From NCBI GenBank assembly GCA_964608915.1, contig CAZSQA010000020.1, forward strand, positions 1 through 64,000: a DNA stretch of 64,000 nt. Direction: 5' to 3'. Every line of letters begins with the position of its first letter. Position 1 is the stretch's first letter. Positions 56,934-64,000 of this stretch are shown here, piece by piece. The DNA comes from QWQI01 sp964608915 (lineage in GTDB: Bacteria; Planctomycetota; Planctomycetia; Isosphaerales; Isosphaeraceae). The notes below the pieces were generated by a model that was not told the DNA's origin, made no database searches, and saw only the letters and a list, made by a program, of their open reading frames with translations. The translations under genes and the position numbers were made by a program.

Positions 56934-57188
56934 TCATGAAAAGATCGTGTCGTAATCCGCATGGGAACCGTTCCAGAACCACAAAATTCCATCGGACGCG
57001 TCTACTCCAAGCGCACGGTAATGAAGCCCGACTCGTACCGACCAGACATCGTCAATTTTTTTGAGATTCAATGAGGGGTGCCTTTCGTCCGATTTCAATA
57101 GGCGATAATTCTTCTCCGCGAGTTTCCGCACTTCTTCAGGCAGTGCTCCGAACTGTTTCCAGAAACTCGACGACGCGTAATGCCTCAT
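56934..57188 (-). CDS. RelE/ParE-like toxin of a type II TA system
   Basis: An 84-residue basic-to-neutral protein with the RelE/ParE fold pattern: FWKQFGALPEEVRKLAEKNYRLL (helices 1-2), HPSLNLKKID, VWSVRVGLHYRALGV and ILWFWNGSHADYDTI (beta strands). Overlaps the upstream 66-residue gene by four bases (ATGA), the usual antitoxin-first arrangement. Members of the superfamily either cut mRNA on ribosomes or poison gyrase; sequence alone does not decide which. Confidence 0.82.
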   Translation of the reverse strand: MRHYASSSFWKQFGALPEEVRKLAEKNYRLLKSDERHPSLNLKKIDDVWSVRVGLHYRALGVDASDGILWFWNGSHADYDTIFS

Positions 57189-57385
57189 AGCTCACGAGCC
57201 TTGCCCTGAACCGCCTCCTCTCTCGCGGCAGAGATCAAAGCGTCGAACTTTCCCTTCGCCTGATCGTCCCGGATCTTGCGATCCCAGACTTCGTCTTCGT
57301 ATCGCTGAAACCATTCGCGGAACTCTGCGAGTTCTCGCGCGGTGAGTGATTTCACCTTCGCTTCCAGTTCCTCGATCGTGCTCAT
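57185..57385 (-). CDS. Cognate antitoxin
   Basis: A 66-residue acidic, helical protein (STIEELEAKVKSLTARELAEFREWF to the Lys/Arg-rich end). No DNA-binding domain is recognised. AAGGAGGA lies seven bases before the ATG at 57385. Immediately upstream of, and overlapping with, the toxin gene, so it is identified mainly by position. A start at 57406 would add seven residues. Confidence 0.75.
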   Translation of the reverse strand: MSTIEELEAKVKSLTARELAEFREWFQRYEDEVWDRKIRDDQAKGKFDALISAAREEAVQGKAREL

Positions 57386-57432
57386 TGGTCGATCCTCCTT
57401 CCCCAAATCACTATCGCCCCGATAACCCCATT

Positions 57433-58905
57433 TTACGCCAGAATTTCCTCAATCACCTCCCCATACACGTCCGTCAGCCGCAAATCCCGGCCGCCGAAGC
57501 GGAAGGTCAGGCGGGTGTGGTCCAGGCCCAGCAGGTGCAGGATCGTCGCGTGCAGGTCGTGGATTTCCAGTCGTTTGTCGGCCACGCGATAGCCCCATTC
57601 GTCGGTCGCGCCATAGGTGACGCCCTTTTTCAGGCCGCCGCCGGCCATCCAGAGGGAAAAGCCGTGCTCGTTGTGGTCGCGGCCATCTGAGCCCTGGGCG
57701 AACGGCGTGCGGCCGAATTCGCCGGACCAGACGACCAGCGTCGAATCGAGCAGGCCCCGCTCTTTCAGGTCTTTCACCAGGGCGGCACTCGGCTGATCCA
57801 TGGCCCGGGCGTTCTTGCCGTGGTTATCGACGAGGCCCCCGTGAGCGTCCCACCGGTCCACGCCCGCGATGCCGGGGATGGTCAGCTCGACGAACCGGAC
57901 GCCGCGCTCGACCATGCGCCGGGCGATCAGGCACTGGCGGGCGAAAACGCGGGTCGGCTCATAGTCCGAATCGAGGCCATAGAGCTTCTTCGTGGCTTCG
58001 GTCTCGCCAGACAGTTCGACAAGCTCCGGCACTGCCGTCTGCATGGCGGCAGCCGTTTCGGCGTTCAGGATGGCCGATTCCAGAGCATCGGCCGGGCCGC
58101 TTTTCTCGAGATTCAGGCGGTTCAGGGCCGCGATGGCCGCACGCTTGCGCCCCTGCACGGCACGCTCGGAGTCAGCGGCCGTGATGTTGGCCATCGGCGT
58201 GCCGTTGGCGTTCATGAGGGAGCCCTGAAACGTGGCGGGCAGGAAGCCGTTGGAATAGAGGTCGAGCCCGCCCGAGGGAATCCGCCCGCCATTGAGTACC
58301 ATGAAGCCCGGCAGGTTCTGATTTTCGGTACCCAGGCCATAGCCGGCCCACGCCCCCACGGAAGGCCGCCCCTGCAGCCCCGTGCCGCTGTGGATGAAGT
58401 AGTTGGCCGAGGTGTGCTCAGGGAACGTGCTGGTCATGGAGCGGATGACGACGGCTTCGTCGATGATGCCCGCGATGTGGGGGAACAGCTCGCTGACTTC
58501 GATGCCCGACTTGCCCCTTTTGGCGAACTTCCAGGGCGATTTCAGCACGGTGCCGACATTGGCGAACTGCGTCTTTTCCAGCTTGCCGATAGCTTTATAA
58601 GGGTCCTGCCCATGGTATTTGTCGAGCAGCGGCTTGGGGTCGAACGAATCGACCTGGCTGACGCCTCCGTCCATGAACAGAAAGATGACACTTTTGGCCC
58701 TGGCCGGAAAATGGGGCGCGCGGGGCTTGAGATCGTTGGGGATGAGGGCCGAAACGCCATCGGCGACGTCTGCCGCGAGCCCGTTGCGGCCAAAAAGGCC
58801 TGCGAAAGCCAGCGAGCCGAATCCGAGGGCGTGCGAGCCGAGGAATTGCCGCCGGGAATGGCAGATCTGGCCATGGAACCGCTGAGAGTCATTATGCGAA
58901 GCCAT
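57433..58905 (-). CDS. DUF1501 protein, TAT-exported
   Basis: A 490-residue protein of the DUF1501 family (sulfatase/alkaline phosphatase-like fold) typical of planctomycetes. A TAT signal is present (SRRQFLGSHALGFGSLAFAG). Landmarks SVIFLFMDGGVSQVDSFDPKP, HPH-like IRSMTSTFPEH, HSGTGLQGRP, RFVELT and RDHNEHGFSLWMAGGG are intact. The upstream gene encodes the PSCyt/DUF1549/DUF1553 partner usually found with it, so the two work together, but the reaction is unknown. Start at 58905 (AGGTG upstream) leaves a 31-base gap; the in-frame 58959 start would overlap the partner. Confidence 0.92.
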   Translation of the reverse strand: MASHNDSQRFHGQICHSRRQFLGSHALGFGSLAFAGLFGRNGLAADVADGVSALIPNDLKPRAPHFPARAKSVIFLFMDGGVSQVDSFDPKPLLDKYHGQDPYKAIGKLEKTQFANVGTVLKSPWKFAKRGKSGIEVSELFPHIAGIIDEAVVIRSMTSTFPEHTSANYFIHSGTGLQGRPSVGAWAGYGLGTENQNLPGFMVLNGGRIPSGGLDLYSNGFLPATFQGSLMNANGTPMANITAADSERAVQGRKRAAIAALNRLNLEKSGPADALESAILNAETAAAMQTAVPELVELSGETEATKKLYGLDSDYEPTRVFARQCLIARRMVERGVRFVELTIPGIAGVDRWDAHGGLVDNHGKNARAMDQPSAALVKDLKERGLLDSTLVVWSGEFGRTPFAQGSDGRDHNEHGFSLWMAGGGLKKGVTYGATDEWGYRVADKRLEIHDLHATILHLLGLDHTRLTFRFGGRDLRLTDVYGEVIEEILA

Positions 58906-58936
58906 CGCGGGCACCTGTTTCGGAAAGTCGCGGTTC

Positions 58937-61900
58937 TCAGGGGATATAGCGGAATTCATTGACGCAGAAGAGGGTGTGGGCCAGGTCGGCCCAGGCTTCG
59001 GCTTGCGCGGCATCGCCGCCCTTGCGGGATTCGCGGAAAGCGCCGAGGGCATCGATCAGGGCAGCTTTTTCGGCCTGATCAGGCATGCGGGCCAGAGCAG
59101 TGCGGAACATGCGTTCGATGCGGGCGGCGTCGGCATCGCCGGGGTGTTCCTTCAGCTCGCGGTCGGCCCAGAAGCGGGCCTGGCCGGTCACGAACGGGTC
59201 GTTAGCCAGGGCGAGAGCCTGGGCAGGCACGTTGGTGACGTTACGCCGGCCGACGGTCGAAAAAGGTGGCGGCATGTCGAAGGCCGACATGAGCGTGGGC
59301 AGGAAGTTGCGCCGAACGGCCGTGTAGACGCTGCGCCGGCCTGCGCCGTCGAGCGGCCCGGACTTGTCGGGCCGGCCCCTGCCGACGATGAACTCCGTGA
59401 GGTGAACGGGCACCGAGGGGCCGTACATGGAACGATCGAGCCGGCCGGAGACGGCCAGCATGGCGTCGCGGATGGCTTCGGCTTCAAGCCTTCGCAGGTT
59501 GCCCCTGTGCAGCAGCACGTTCTGTGGGTCAGCGGTCTCGGTGGCGGCATCAGAGGCGTGGGACGTAAGCCCGAAAGCACGCGAAAGCAGCATGCGTTTG
59601 AGCATGGCCCGGGTGCTCCAGGCGTCGTCGGCCACGAACGTCACGGCCAGGTAGTCAAGCAGTTCCGGATGCGTGGGCCGGAAGCCCAGGACGCCGAAAT
59701 TGTCGACCGTGGGCACGATGCCCGCCCCGAACACGTGCTGCCAGAGCCGGTTGACCCAGACACGGGCGACCAGAGGCTGATCGGGCCGGGTGAGCCGCTC
59801 GGCCAGTTCCCGCCGGCCGCTGGACGATTCGGACAGGCTGATCGGCTCGGCGAAAGCCTCAGGCAGGCCGCGATGCGCCATGGGCCCCTGTCGCCGCCAG
59901 CTGCCCCGCAGGAGAACGTGTTCGTCGACACCGTTGAGATCCGCAAGTGCCGGCGCCAGCGGGGCCTGAGGCGCGATCCCGGCCGCGATGGCCTTTTCTT
60001 CGCCGGCCCATGCCTGGACGATGGCCGCCAGGCGTTCGGCGAAGCCGGGAAGCACGGCCGGGGCTTGCAGTACGGCATCGATCAACCGGGCATCGCCAGG
60101 CGCGATCGGACCGCTCTTGCCGCATGCTTCGATGGCCCGGGCAATGGCTCGGGCAAGCCGATCATTGGGGGTTTCGCCAGGTTCGACGCCTGGAACGATG
60201 CCTGAATCGCCAGCCATGGCAGGCGGCCGGGGGCCATCGGTCTCGACGATGGCAAACAGGGCCCCGGGGGCGTCGGCCACGGGCGTAATCTCGATGAAAA
60301 CCCGCTGGCCGACGTATTCGGTCAGGTCCTGATGCACCCACTGCGGCGTGTCGCCATCGACCTTCACCTCACGCACCACGCGCCCATGCAGCGGTCCGGT
60401 GACCATGAAGTGCGACGCCACCGAGGCGAAAACCCGCATGTGACCTGAAACGAGAAACTGAACGTGGCCCGTTTCGACCGTGAATTTGCGGGTCCGGCCC
60501 GTGCCTGAGCCACGCAGCCAGTTGCCCAGGCTGCCGGCTTCGGCCTCGCTGGCCGGATCGTGCCGGGGTTTGGCGAAGTGCCTGTCCACGAAGGCCCCGG
60601 CTCGGGCGACGACTTTCAGCCCCTTGCCGTTTTCGCCGGGCGGCAGAATGGTGCCCGGCGGCAGCGGGCCGGTGCCGAACGCGGGGCCGTCGACGTTCCA
60701 GCCGCCCGGTTCGCCGGCCTGAAAGTCGAGGATTGTGCGGACGACCTTCGAACCTTCGCCCGGCGGCTTTTTCGCCGATTCTTCGATACCGGCAAGCTGC
60801 TTCGAAAAGGCTTCGAACGAGCGGCCCGGATCACTCCCAGCGCCGGCCTTGAGAGCCGTTTCGATTTCGGCGGCCTTAGGGGCTTCGGCACTGGCAAGGG
60901 CGGCCCGAATCGCCTGATTTCTGGCCGTGCGGGCCGTTTCCAGCTTGCGGCCGATTTCGCGGTCAGCCGACATGGTGGCGTATGGTGTCTGACGGTATGT
61001 TGAGCTTTGGAAGAAGCCTGAGAGGGCGTAATAGTCCTTCTGGCTGATGGCGTCGAACTTGTGGTCGTGGCAGCGGGCGCAGGCGATCGTCAGGCCCAGG
61101 AAGGTCTTGCCCAGGACGTCGATCTTGTTGTCGATCCGGTCCGTTTCGTCCTGGCGGATGTCGACGGGCGAATGAACTTCCTCACCCAGAAACGGCCAGC
61201 CGGTGGCCAGTACGGACTCGTTCGCACCGGTTTTAGGGTCGAGCCGAGGCTGGTCGAGCAGGTCACCGGCCAGATGTTCGCGGACGAACTGATCATAAGG
61301 CACGTCGGCATTGAAGGCCCGGATCAGGTAGTCGCGATAGCGCCAGGCGTTGGCGATCGTGTAATCGCCTTCGTGACCGCGACTTTCGGCATAACGCACA
61401 AGGTCCATCCAGTGCCGGGCCCAGCGTTCTCCATAGGCGGGTGAGGCCATCAACCGGTCCACGGCACGGGCACTCTTGTCGGCGGCCGTGTCGGCCAGGA
61501 AGGCGTCGATCTCAGCGACCGTCGGCGGCAGGCCGGTCAGGACGAAGCTCGCCCGCCTCAGCCAGGCGACGTCGCCGATATCACCCGCGGGGCCGATTCC
61601 GGCGGCTTCCATCCCGGCCAGGAGGAAGCGGTCGATCTCGCCCCGGGGCCATTCGGCCTGCTTCACCCCAGGCACAGCGGGCTTCGAAGGGCCCTTCCAC
61701 AGCCACGGGAGCTGGGCCTTACGGGTGGCGATATCGAACCGCTTGACGGCATCGCCGGCAGTCGCATCCGCAGGCCAGATGGCCCCTCGCTCGATCCAGC
61801 GGCGGAAATCGGCGACGACCCCGGCTGCCAGCGGGCCCGGCTTGGGCGGCATTTTGAGGTCGTCGTCCTTGTATTCGATGGCCTTCAGAAGCGGGCTTTC

Positions 61901-62203
61901 GTCCGGCTTGCCAGGGACGACTGCCGGCCCGAACACCGCCCCGCCAGCTTTCAGAGCCGCCGCGGAATCGAGCCTCAAGTCACTTTCGGCCACTTTCGGG
62001 CCATGGCACGATTTGCATGAAGTTTCCAGCACGGGCCGGATTTTCGTTTCGAAGAACGAGATTTCCTCAGCCCGGCGGAGATCTTCGTCGGCAACCACGG
62101 CAAAACCTGAGCCAATCATGCCGAAGATGGCGAGGAATGCCGGAATCGCCACGCGTGAGAATCCGGAGATTCGATTCGGCAGCAGGTGCGAAGCGCTGGA
62201 CAT
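58937..62203 (-). CDS. PSCyt1/DUF1549/DUF1553 planctomycete cytochrome c-domain protein
   Basis: A 1088-residue exported protein. Signal region 1-39, then the planctomycete cytochrome c domain with a CKSCHG heme site (C63, C66, H67) and MPPKP as the likely distal Met. DUF1549 follows (about 160-400; RHWMDLVRYAESRGHE), a middle galactose-binding-like beta domain, and DUF1553 (about 780-1030; RVWVNRLWQHVFGAGIV, DNFGVLG, HRGNLRRLEAEAIRD). The family is thought to couple an unknown redox reaction to sugar or sulfate-ester breakdown. AGGAAA is nine bases before the ATG. Confidence 0.93.
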   Translation of the reverse strand: MSSASHLLPNRISGFSRVAIPAFLAIFGMIGSGFAVVADEDLRRAEEISFFETKIRPVLETSCKSCHGPKVAESDLRLDSAAALKAGGAVFGPAVVPGKPDESPLLKAIEYKDDDLKMPPKPGPLAAGVVADFRRWIERGAIWPADATAGDAVKRFDIATRKAQLPWLWKGPSKPAVPGVKQAEWPRGEIDRFLLAGMEAAGIGPAGDIGDVAWLRRASFVLTGLPPTVAEIDAFLADTAADKSARAVDRLMASPAYGERWARHWMDLVRYAESRGHEGDYTIANAWRYRDYLIRAFNADVPYDQFVREHLAGDLLDQPRLDPKTGANESVLATGWPFLGEEVHSPVDIRQDETDRIDNKIDVLGKTFLGLTIACARCHDHKFDAISQKDYYALSGFFQSSTYRQTPYATMSADREIGRKLETARTARNQAIRAALASAEAPKAAEIETALKAGAGSDPGRSFEAFSKQLAGIEESAKKPPGEGSKVVRTILDFQAGEPGGWNVDGPAFGTGPLPPGTILPPGENGKGLKVVARAGAFVDRHFAKPRHDPASEAEAGSLGNWLRGSGTGRTRKFTVETGHVQFLVSGHMRVFASVASHFMVTGPLHGRVVREVKVDGDTPQWVHQDLTEYVGQRVFIEITPVADAPGALFAIVETDGPRPPAMAGDSGIVPGVEPGETPNDRLARAIARAIEACGKSGPIAPGDARLIDAVLQAPAVLPGFAERLAAIVQAWAGEEKAIAAGIAPQAPLAPALADLNGVDEHVLLRGSWRRQGPMAHRGLPEAFAEPISLSESSSGRRELAERLTRPDQPLVARVWVNRLWQHVFGAGIVPTVDNFGVLGFRPTHPELLDYLAVTFVADDAWSTRAMLKRMLLSRAFGLTSHASDAATETADPQNVLLHRGNLRRLEAEAIRDAMLAVSGRLDRSMYGPSVPVHLTEFIVGRGRPDKSGPLDGAGRRSVYTAVRRNFLPTLMSAFDMPPPFSTVGRRNVTNVPAQALALANDPFVTGQARFWADRELKEHPGDADAARIERMFRTALARMPDQAEKAALIDALGAFRESRKGGDAAQAEAWADLAHTLFCVNEFRYIP

Positions 62204-62719
62204 GAGGGATTTTCCTGACGTCGTCGGAGCCGTGGGCGCATGCTGGGCTGGTGCGCAGCGGGCCGAGACGGTGATGAAGTCTGGCAGGCACCGTCCGGGG
62301 TTCGTGCGGGACGAACCGTTGTGTAGGCACCCTTATCATACTCGATTTTCAGGTGGCGTGGCAGAGTCGTCCGACAGCACTGCAGAGGCAGATTCCGCGA
62401 TTCCCCGGCCGCCCCCGATCTCACGATTCGCTGGCAGACATCGGCCGGTTTTTCATGTGCCTCAACAGTCGGGCCGAGATAGCTCCAGGCCGAGGAACAC
62501 GAGAATCGCCGGTCGCATCATTTCCATCCCCGGCGAATGGCTCGACCACCACTCGACCCATGTACCGATTTCGAATCGGTCGAGGGAACCGTGCCCCTGA
62601 TTCACATCCGAATTGACAAAGAGCAGTCGGCGTCGCAGACGACGCACAAAACCAAAGGCCTCGCCTCGGAATTCAACGAGCGAATTCGAAACCGGCCCAA
62701 ATCTGCGAAGGCCTGGGTA
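62204..62719 (-). other. Intergenic region upstream of the PSCyt gene
   Basis: About 515 bases, promoter region for the minus-strand PSCyt gene. Contains a short palindrome (62564-62580, ACCGATT/AATCGGT). Short frames here are not convincing genes. Confidence 0.4.
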
Positions 62720-64000
62720 TCAATTCGATGGCCGCTGACCACCCTCATCTGCCCAGCTCTGATAAGCCTTCCAGCAGCGGCGGAGCGTCTTCGGCGAGCC
62801 GAAAAGGCTGCGGATCGCATCCTCTCCATCCGCCGATGCCGGCATTTCGATCAATCGCCGCAAGACCTGCACCTCGTCGTCGAACACTTCGGCGGGATTG
62901 GCCCAGTTCCGATACCGCATCATGGGCAGACGCCGCAAAAGAGGCTCCTTTTTGTCGAGCCATGCGAATTCGTCGCCGGATTTCTCGCGATTCTCCGCAC
63001 CGGGCTCCAGCTCAGGCCGCTTCGCCGACGAAACCGATGCGATGTCGGCGACCCCGGGGTTTTCGTTTCGCAATACGATCGCATCTTCCGAATTTCGAAA
63101 GATTTGCGATCGGCCTGGAGAATGAGCTTGCGGGACGAGGTTAAGCGGATGTCGGGACGGAATCTTCGATTCGAAATCGCCGCCGAAGGCATTCGCCTTA
63201 CTTCCCCTGATATGGGAATCCTCGCCGAAACCTGCGTGTTCGGGATATTTGGGCGAGGCTGAGAAATTCACGCGGGATTCCTCGCGCCGGTGCGATTCGG
63301 TTTCGAACCGGCTCATGGCCTTGCGGCTTTCTTCCTTCAGGCGGCGAGCCTCTCGTTCGCAGTCGCGCTGTTGCCGGTAAGCCAGCCGTTTGCGGTCGCG
63401 TTTGAGCGCATCGAGCCTTCGTTCGAACCGGTCCGCCCGATTGCGGGCCGAGGTCAGATAACGGGACAGCAGGCGAAAGTCTTTTTCCAGCGCCGGATCG
63501 CCCGACCCCGTGCCCACGGCAACTTCGGCCGCATGGTCTAGCGCCGTTTCGTAATTCGATCGCATCTCTTGGGATCGCCGGGACTTCCGATCGATTTCGG
63601 CTTTCGCGCGGGCGACCAGTTCGGCGGCGGCCGCTGAGCGGTCGGCCGGGGCCTTCGCCACGATCCGGCGGGCGCGGGCCATAGAGAAATCCAGGCCGTC
63701 CGGAGCTTTCGAAGCTTCGACCCAGAGAGCGATTGCCCCTTCCGGGTCAGGAGCGATCCGTACATATCTCGCCATCAGCCAGCCCCCTTCGGCCTCGACC
63801 CGATCGACCTGCCAGGGGCTTTCGAGAGCCATCGCGGCTTCGCAGGCTTTCGAAAACGGCAGGCAGCCGTAGATGCCGGATGCGTCGGGGGAAAGCTCGT
63901 CGGCGAGACCGGCCCAGAATTTGACGAGCCAGTCTGCCCCGGCGAACGTCGCCCCCAGAATGGGCCCGAAGAGGGCGGGATTTTCACGGCAGCGGGCAAG
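62720..64000 (-). CDS. Partial hypothetical protein running off the right edge
   Basis: The minus-strand frame is open from the stop at 62720 to the window edge with no start needed, so the true N-terminus lies beyond 64000. Visible are at least 427 residues. The first part (LFGPILGATFAGADWLVKFW, CEAAMALESPWQVDRVEAEGG) resembles the start of a globular domain; then a charged Arg/Lys/Ala/Glu helical region (about 85-240), then a Pro/Ser-poor linker and a final domain with LLRRLPMMRYRNWANPAEVFDDE and LRRLIEMP. No family recognised. No membrane segment seen. Confidence 0.6.
   Translation of the reverse strand, partial: LARCRENPALFGPILGATFAGADWLVKFWAGLADELSPDASGIYGCLPFSKACEAAMALESPWQVDRVEAEGGWLMARYVRIAPDPEGAIALWVEASKAPDGLDFSMARARRIVAKAPADRSAAAAELVARAKAEIDRKSRRSQEMRSNYETALDHAAEVAVGTGSGDPALEKDFRLLSRYLTSARNRADRFERRLDALKRDRKRLAYRQQRDCEREARRLKEESRKAMSRFETESHRREESRVNFSASPKYPEHAGFGEDSHIRGSKANAFGGDFESKIPSRHPLNLVPQAHSPGRSQIFRNSEDAIVLRNENPGVADIASVSSAKRPELEPGAENREKSGDEFAWLDKKEPLLRRLPMMRYRNWANPAEVFDDEVQVLRRLIEMPASADGEDAIRSLFGSPKTLRRCWKAYQSWADEGGQRPSN

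Noticed and set aside
62462..62647. A 61-codon minus-strand frame upstream of the PSCyt gene
   Set aside because: Arg-rich start and no recognisable feature; too little evidence to list as a gene.

Overview
The window looks like about 64 kb of chromosome from a planctomycete, most likely a Gemmataceae/Isosphaeraceae-type organism. The evidence is the gene families, not a database match: two DUF1559 pseudopilin-like proteins, a paired PSCyt/DUF1549/DUF1553 cytochrome protein and DUF1501 protein, two PEP-CTERM proteins, a DUF1111 di-heme protein, TAT-exported Gfo/Idh/MocA oxidoreductase, and four surface proteins that begin with a basic N-terminus carrying a LExxEDR-like motif instead of a plain signal peptide. 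DNA is GC-rich in genes, with more AT-rich intergenic stretches. Most genes are monocistronic or in 2-gene operons, and many convergent junctions carry perfect GC-rich hairpins. No rRNA, tRNA, CRISPR array, prophage or complete insertion sequence was seen.

Layout. 1-0.5 kb: decayed tail of an RHS/YD-repeat protein (minus strand). 0.6-2.8 kb: overlapping pair encoding an archaeal-type ornithine cyclodeaminase (LOR/SDH) and an arginine dihydrolase, a split form of the cyanobacterial ArgZ/AgrE fusion that takes arginine to proline. 3.2-9.3 kb: secreted GH16 glycosidase, dienelactone hydrolase-like enzyme, di-heme c-type cytochrome, PEP-CTERM protein, Gfo/Idh/MocA oxidoreductase. 9.4-14.3 kb: RTX surface protein with an inserted propeller-like region, divergent from a secreted thioredoxin-fold protein. 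14.4-16.2 kb: a split glutamine-dependent NAD synthetase. 16.5-21.5 kb: LEDR-type surface protein, small lipoproteins, an acyltransferase-3 membrane protein with an ankyrin block inserted in its membrane domain, and a DUF1559 protein. 21.8-27.0 kb: a 1749-residue surface protein of three modules with a Lys/Pro/Ala tail. 27.0-30.2 kb: a REP/BIME-like inverted repeat and a ycjX-ycjF pair. 31.3-43.3 kb: an Ig-repeat/DUF4214-like surface protein, nfo-ppk1 operon, a nitrilase, a hypothetical-DUF1559 operon, and a proteinase K-like subtilase. 43.4-48.3 kb: PNPOx-like flavoprotein, TlpA-like protein, pirin, an Old Yellow Enzyme and a divergent HxlR regulator. 48.6-53.1 kb: an 834-residue repeat protein of Val/Thr/Gln/Tyr-rich units, and ettA. 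53.8-64 kb: PEP-CTERM protein, zinc-ribbon membrane protein, DUF5131 protein, a type II toxin-antitoxin pair, DUF1501/PSCyt pair, and a partial hypothetical running off the right edge.

How the genes work together. Arginine dihydrolase and ornithine cyclodeaminase would form a two-step arginine-to-proline route releasing ammonia. The nitrilase-type amidase would feed ammonia to NadE. The HxlR regulator probably controls the divergent OYE and perhaps pirin, a small electrophile/redox-response unit. The surface proteins, GH16 enzyme, subtilase and cytochromes suit an organism with an elaborate envelope living on complex polymers.

No single locus is clearly a new multi-gene system. The strongest candidates for novelty are the ankyrin-interrupted acyltransferase, the split and order-reversed arginine catabolic pair, the 834-residue repeat protein, the Phe-substituted OYE active site and the modular 1749-residue surface protein.
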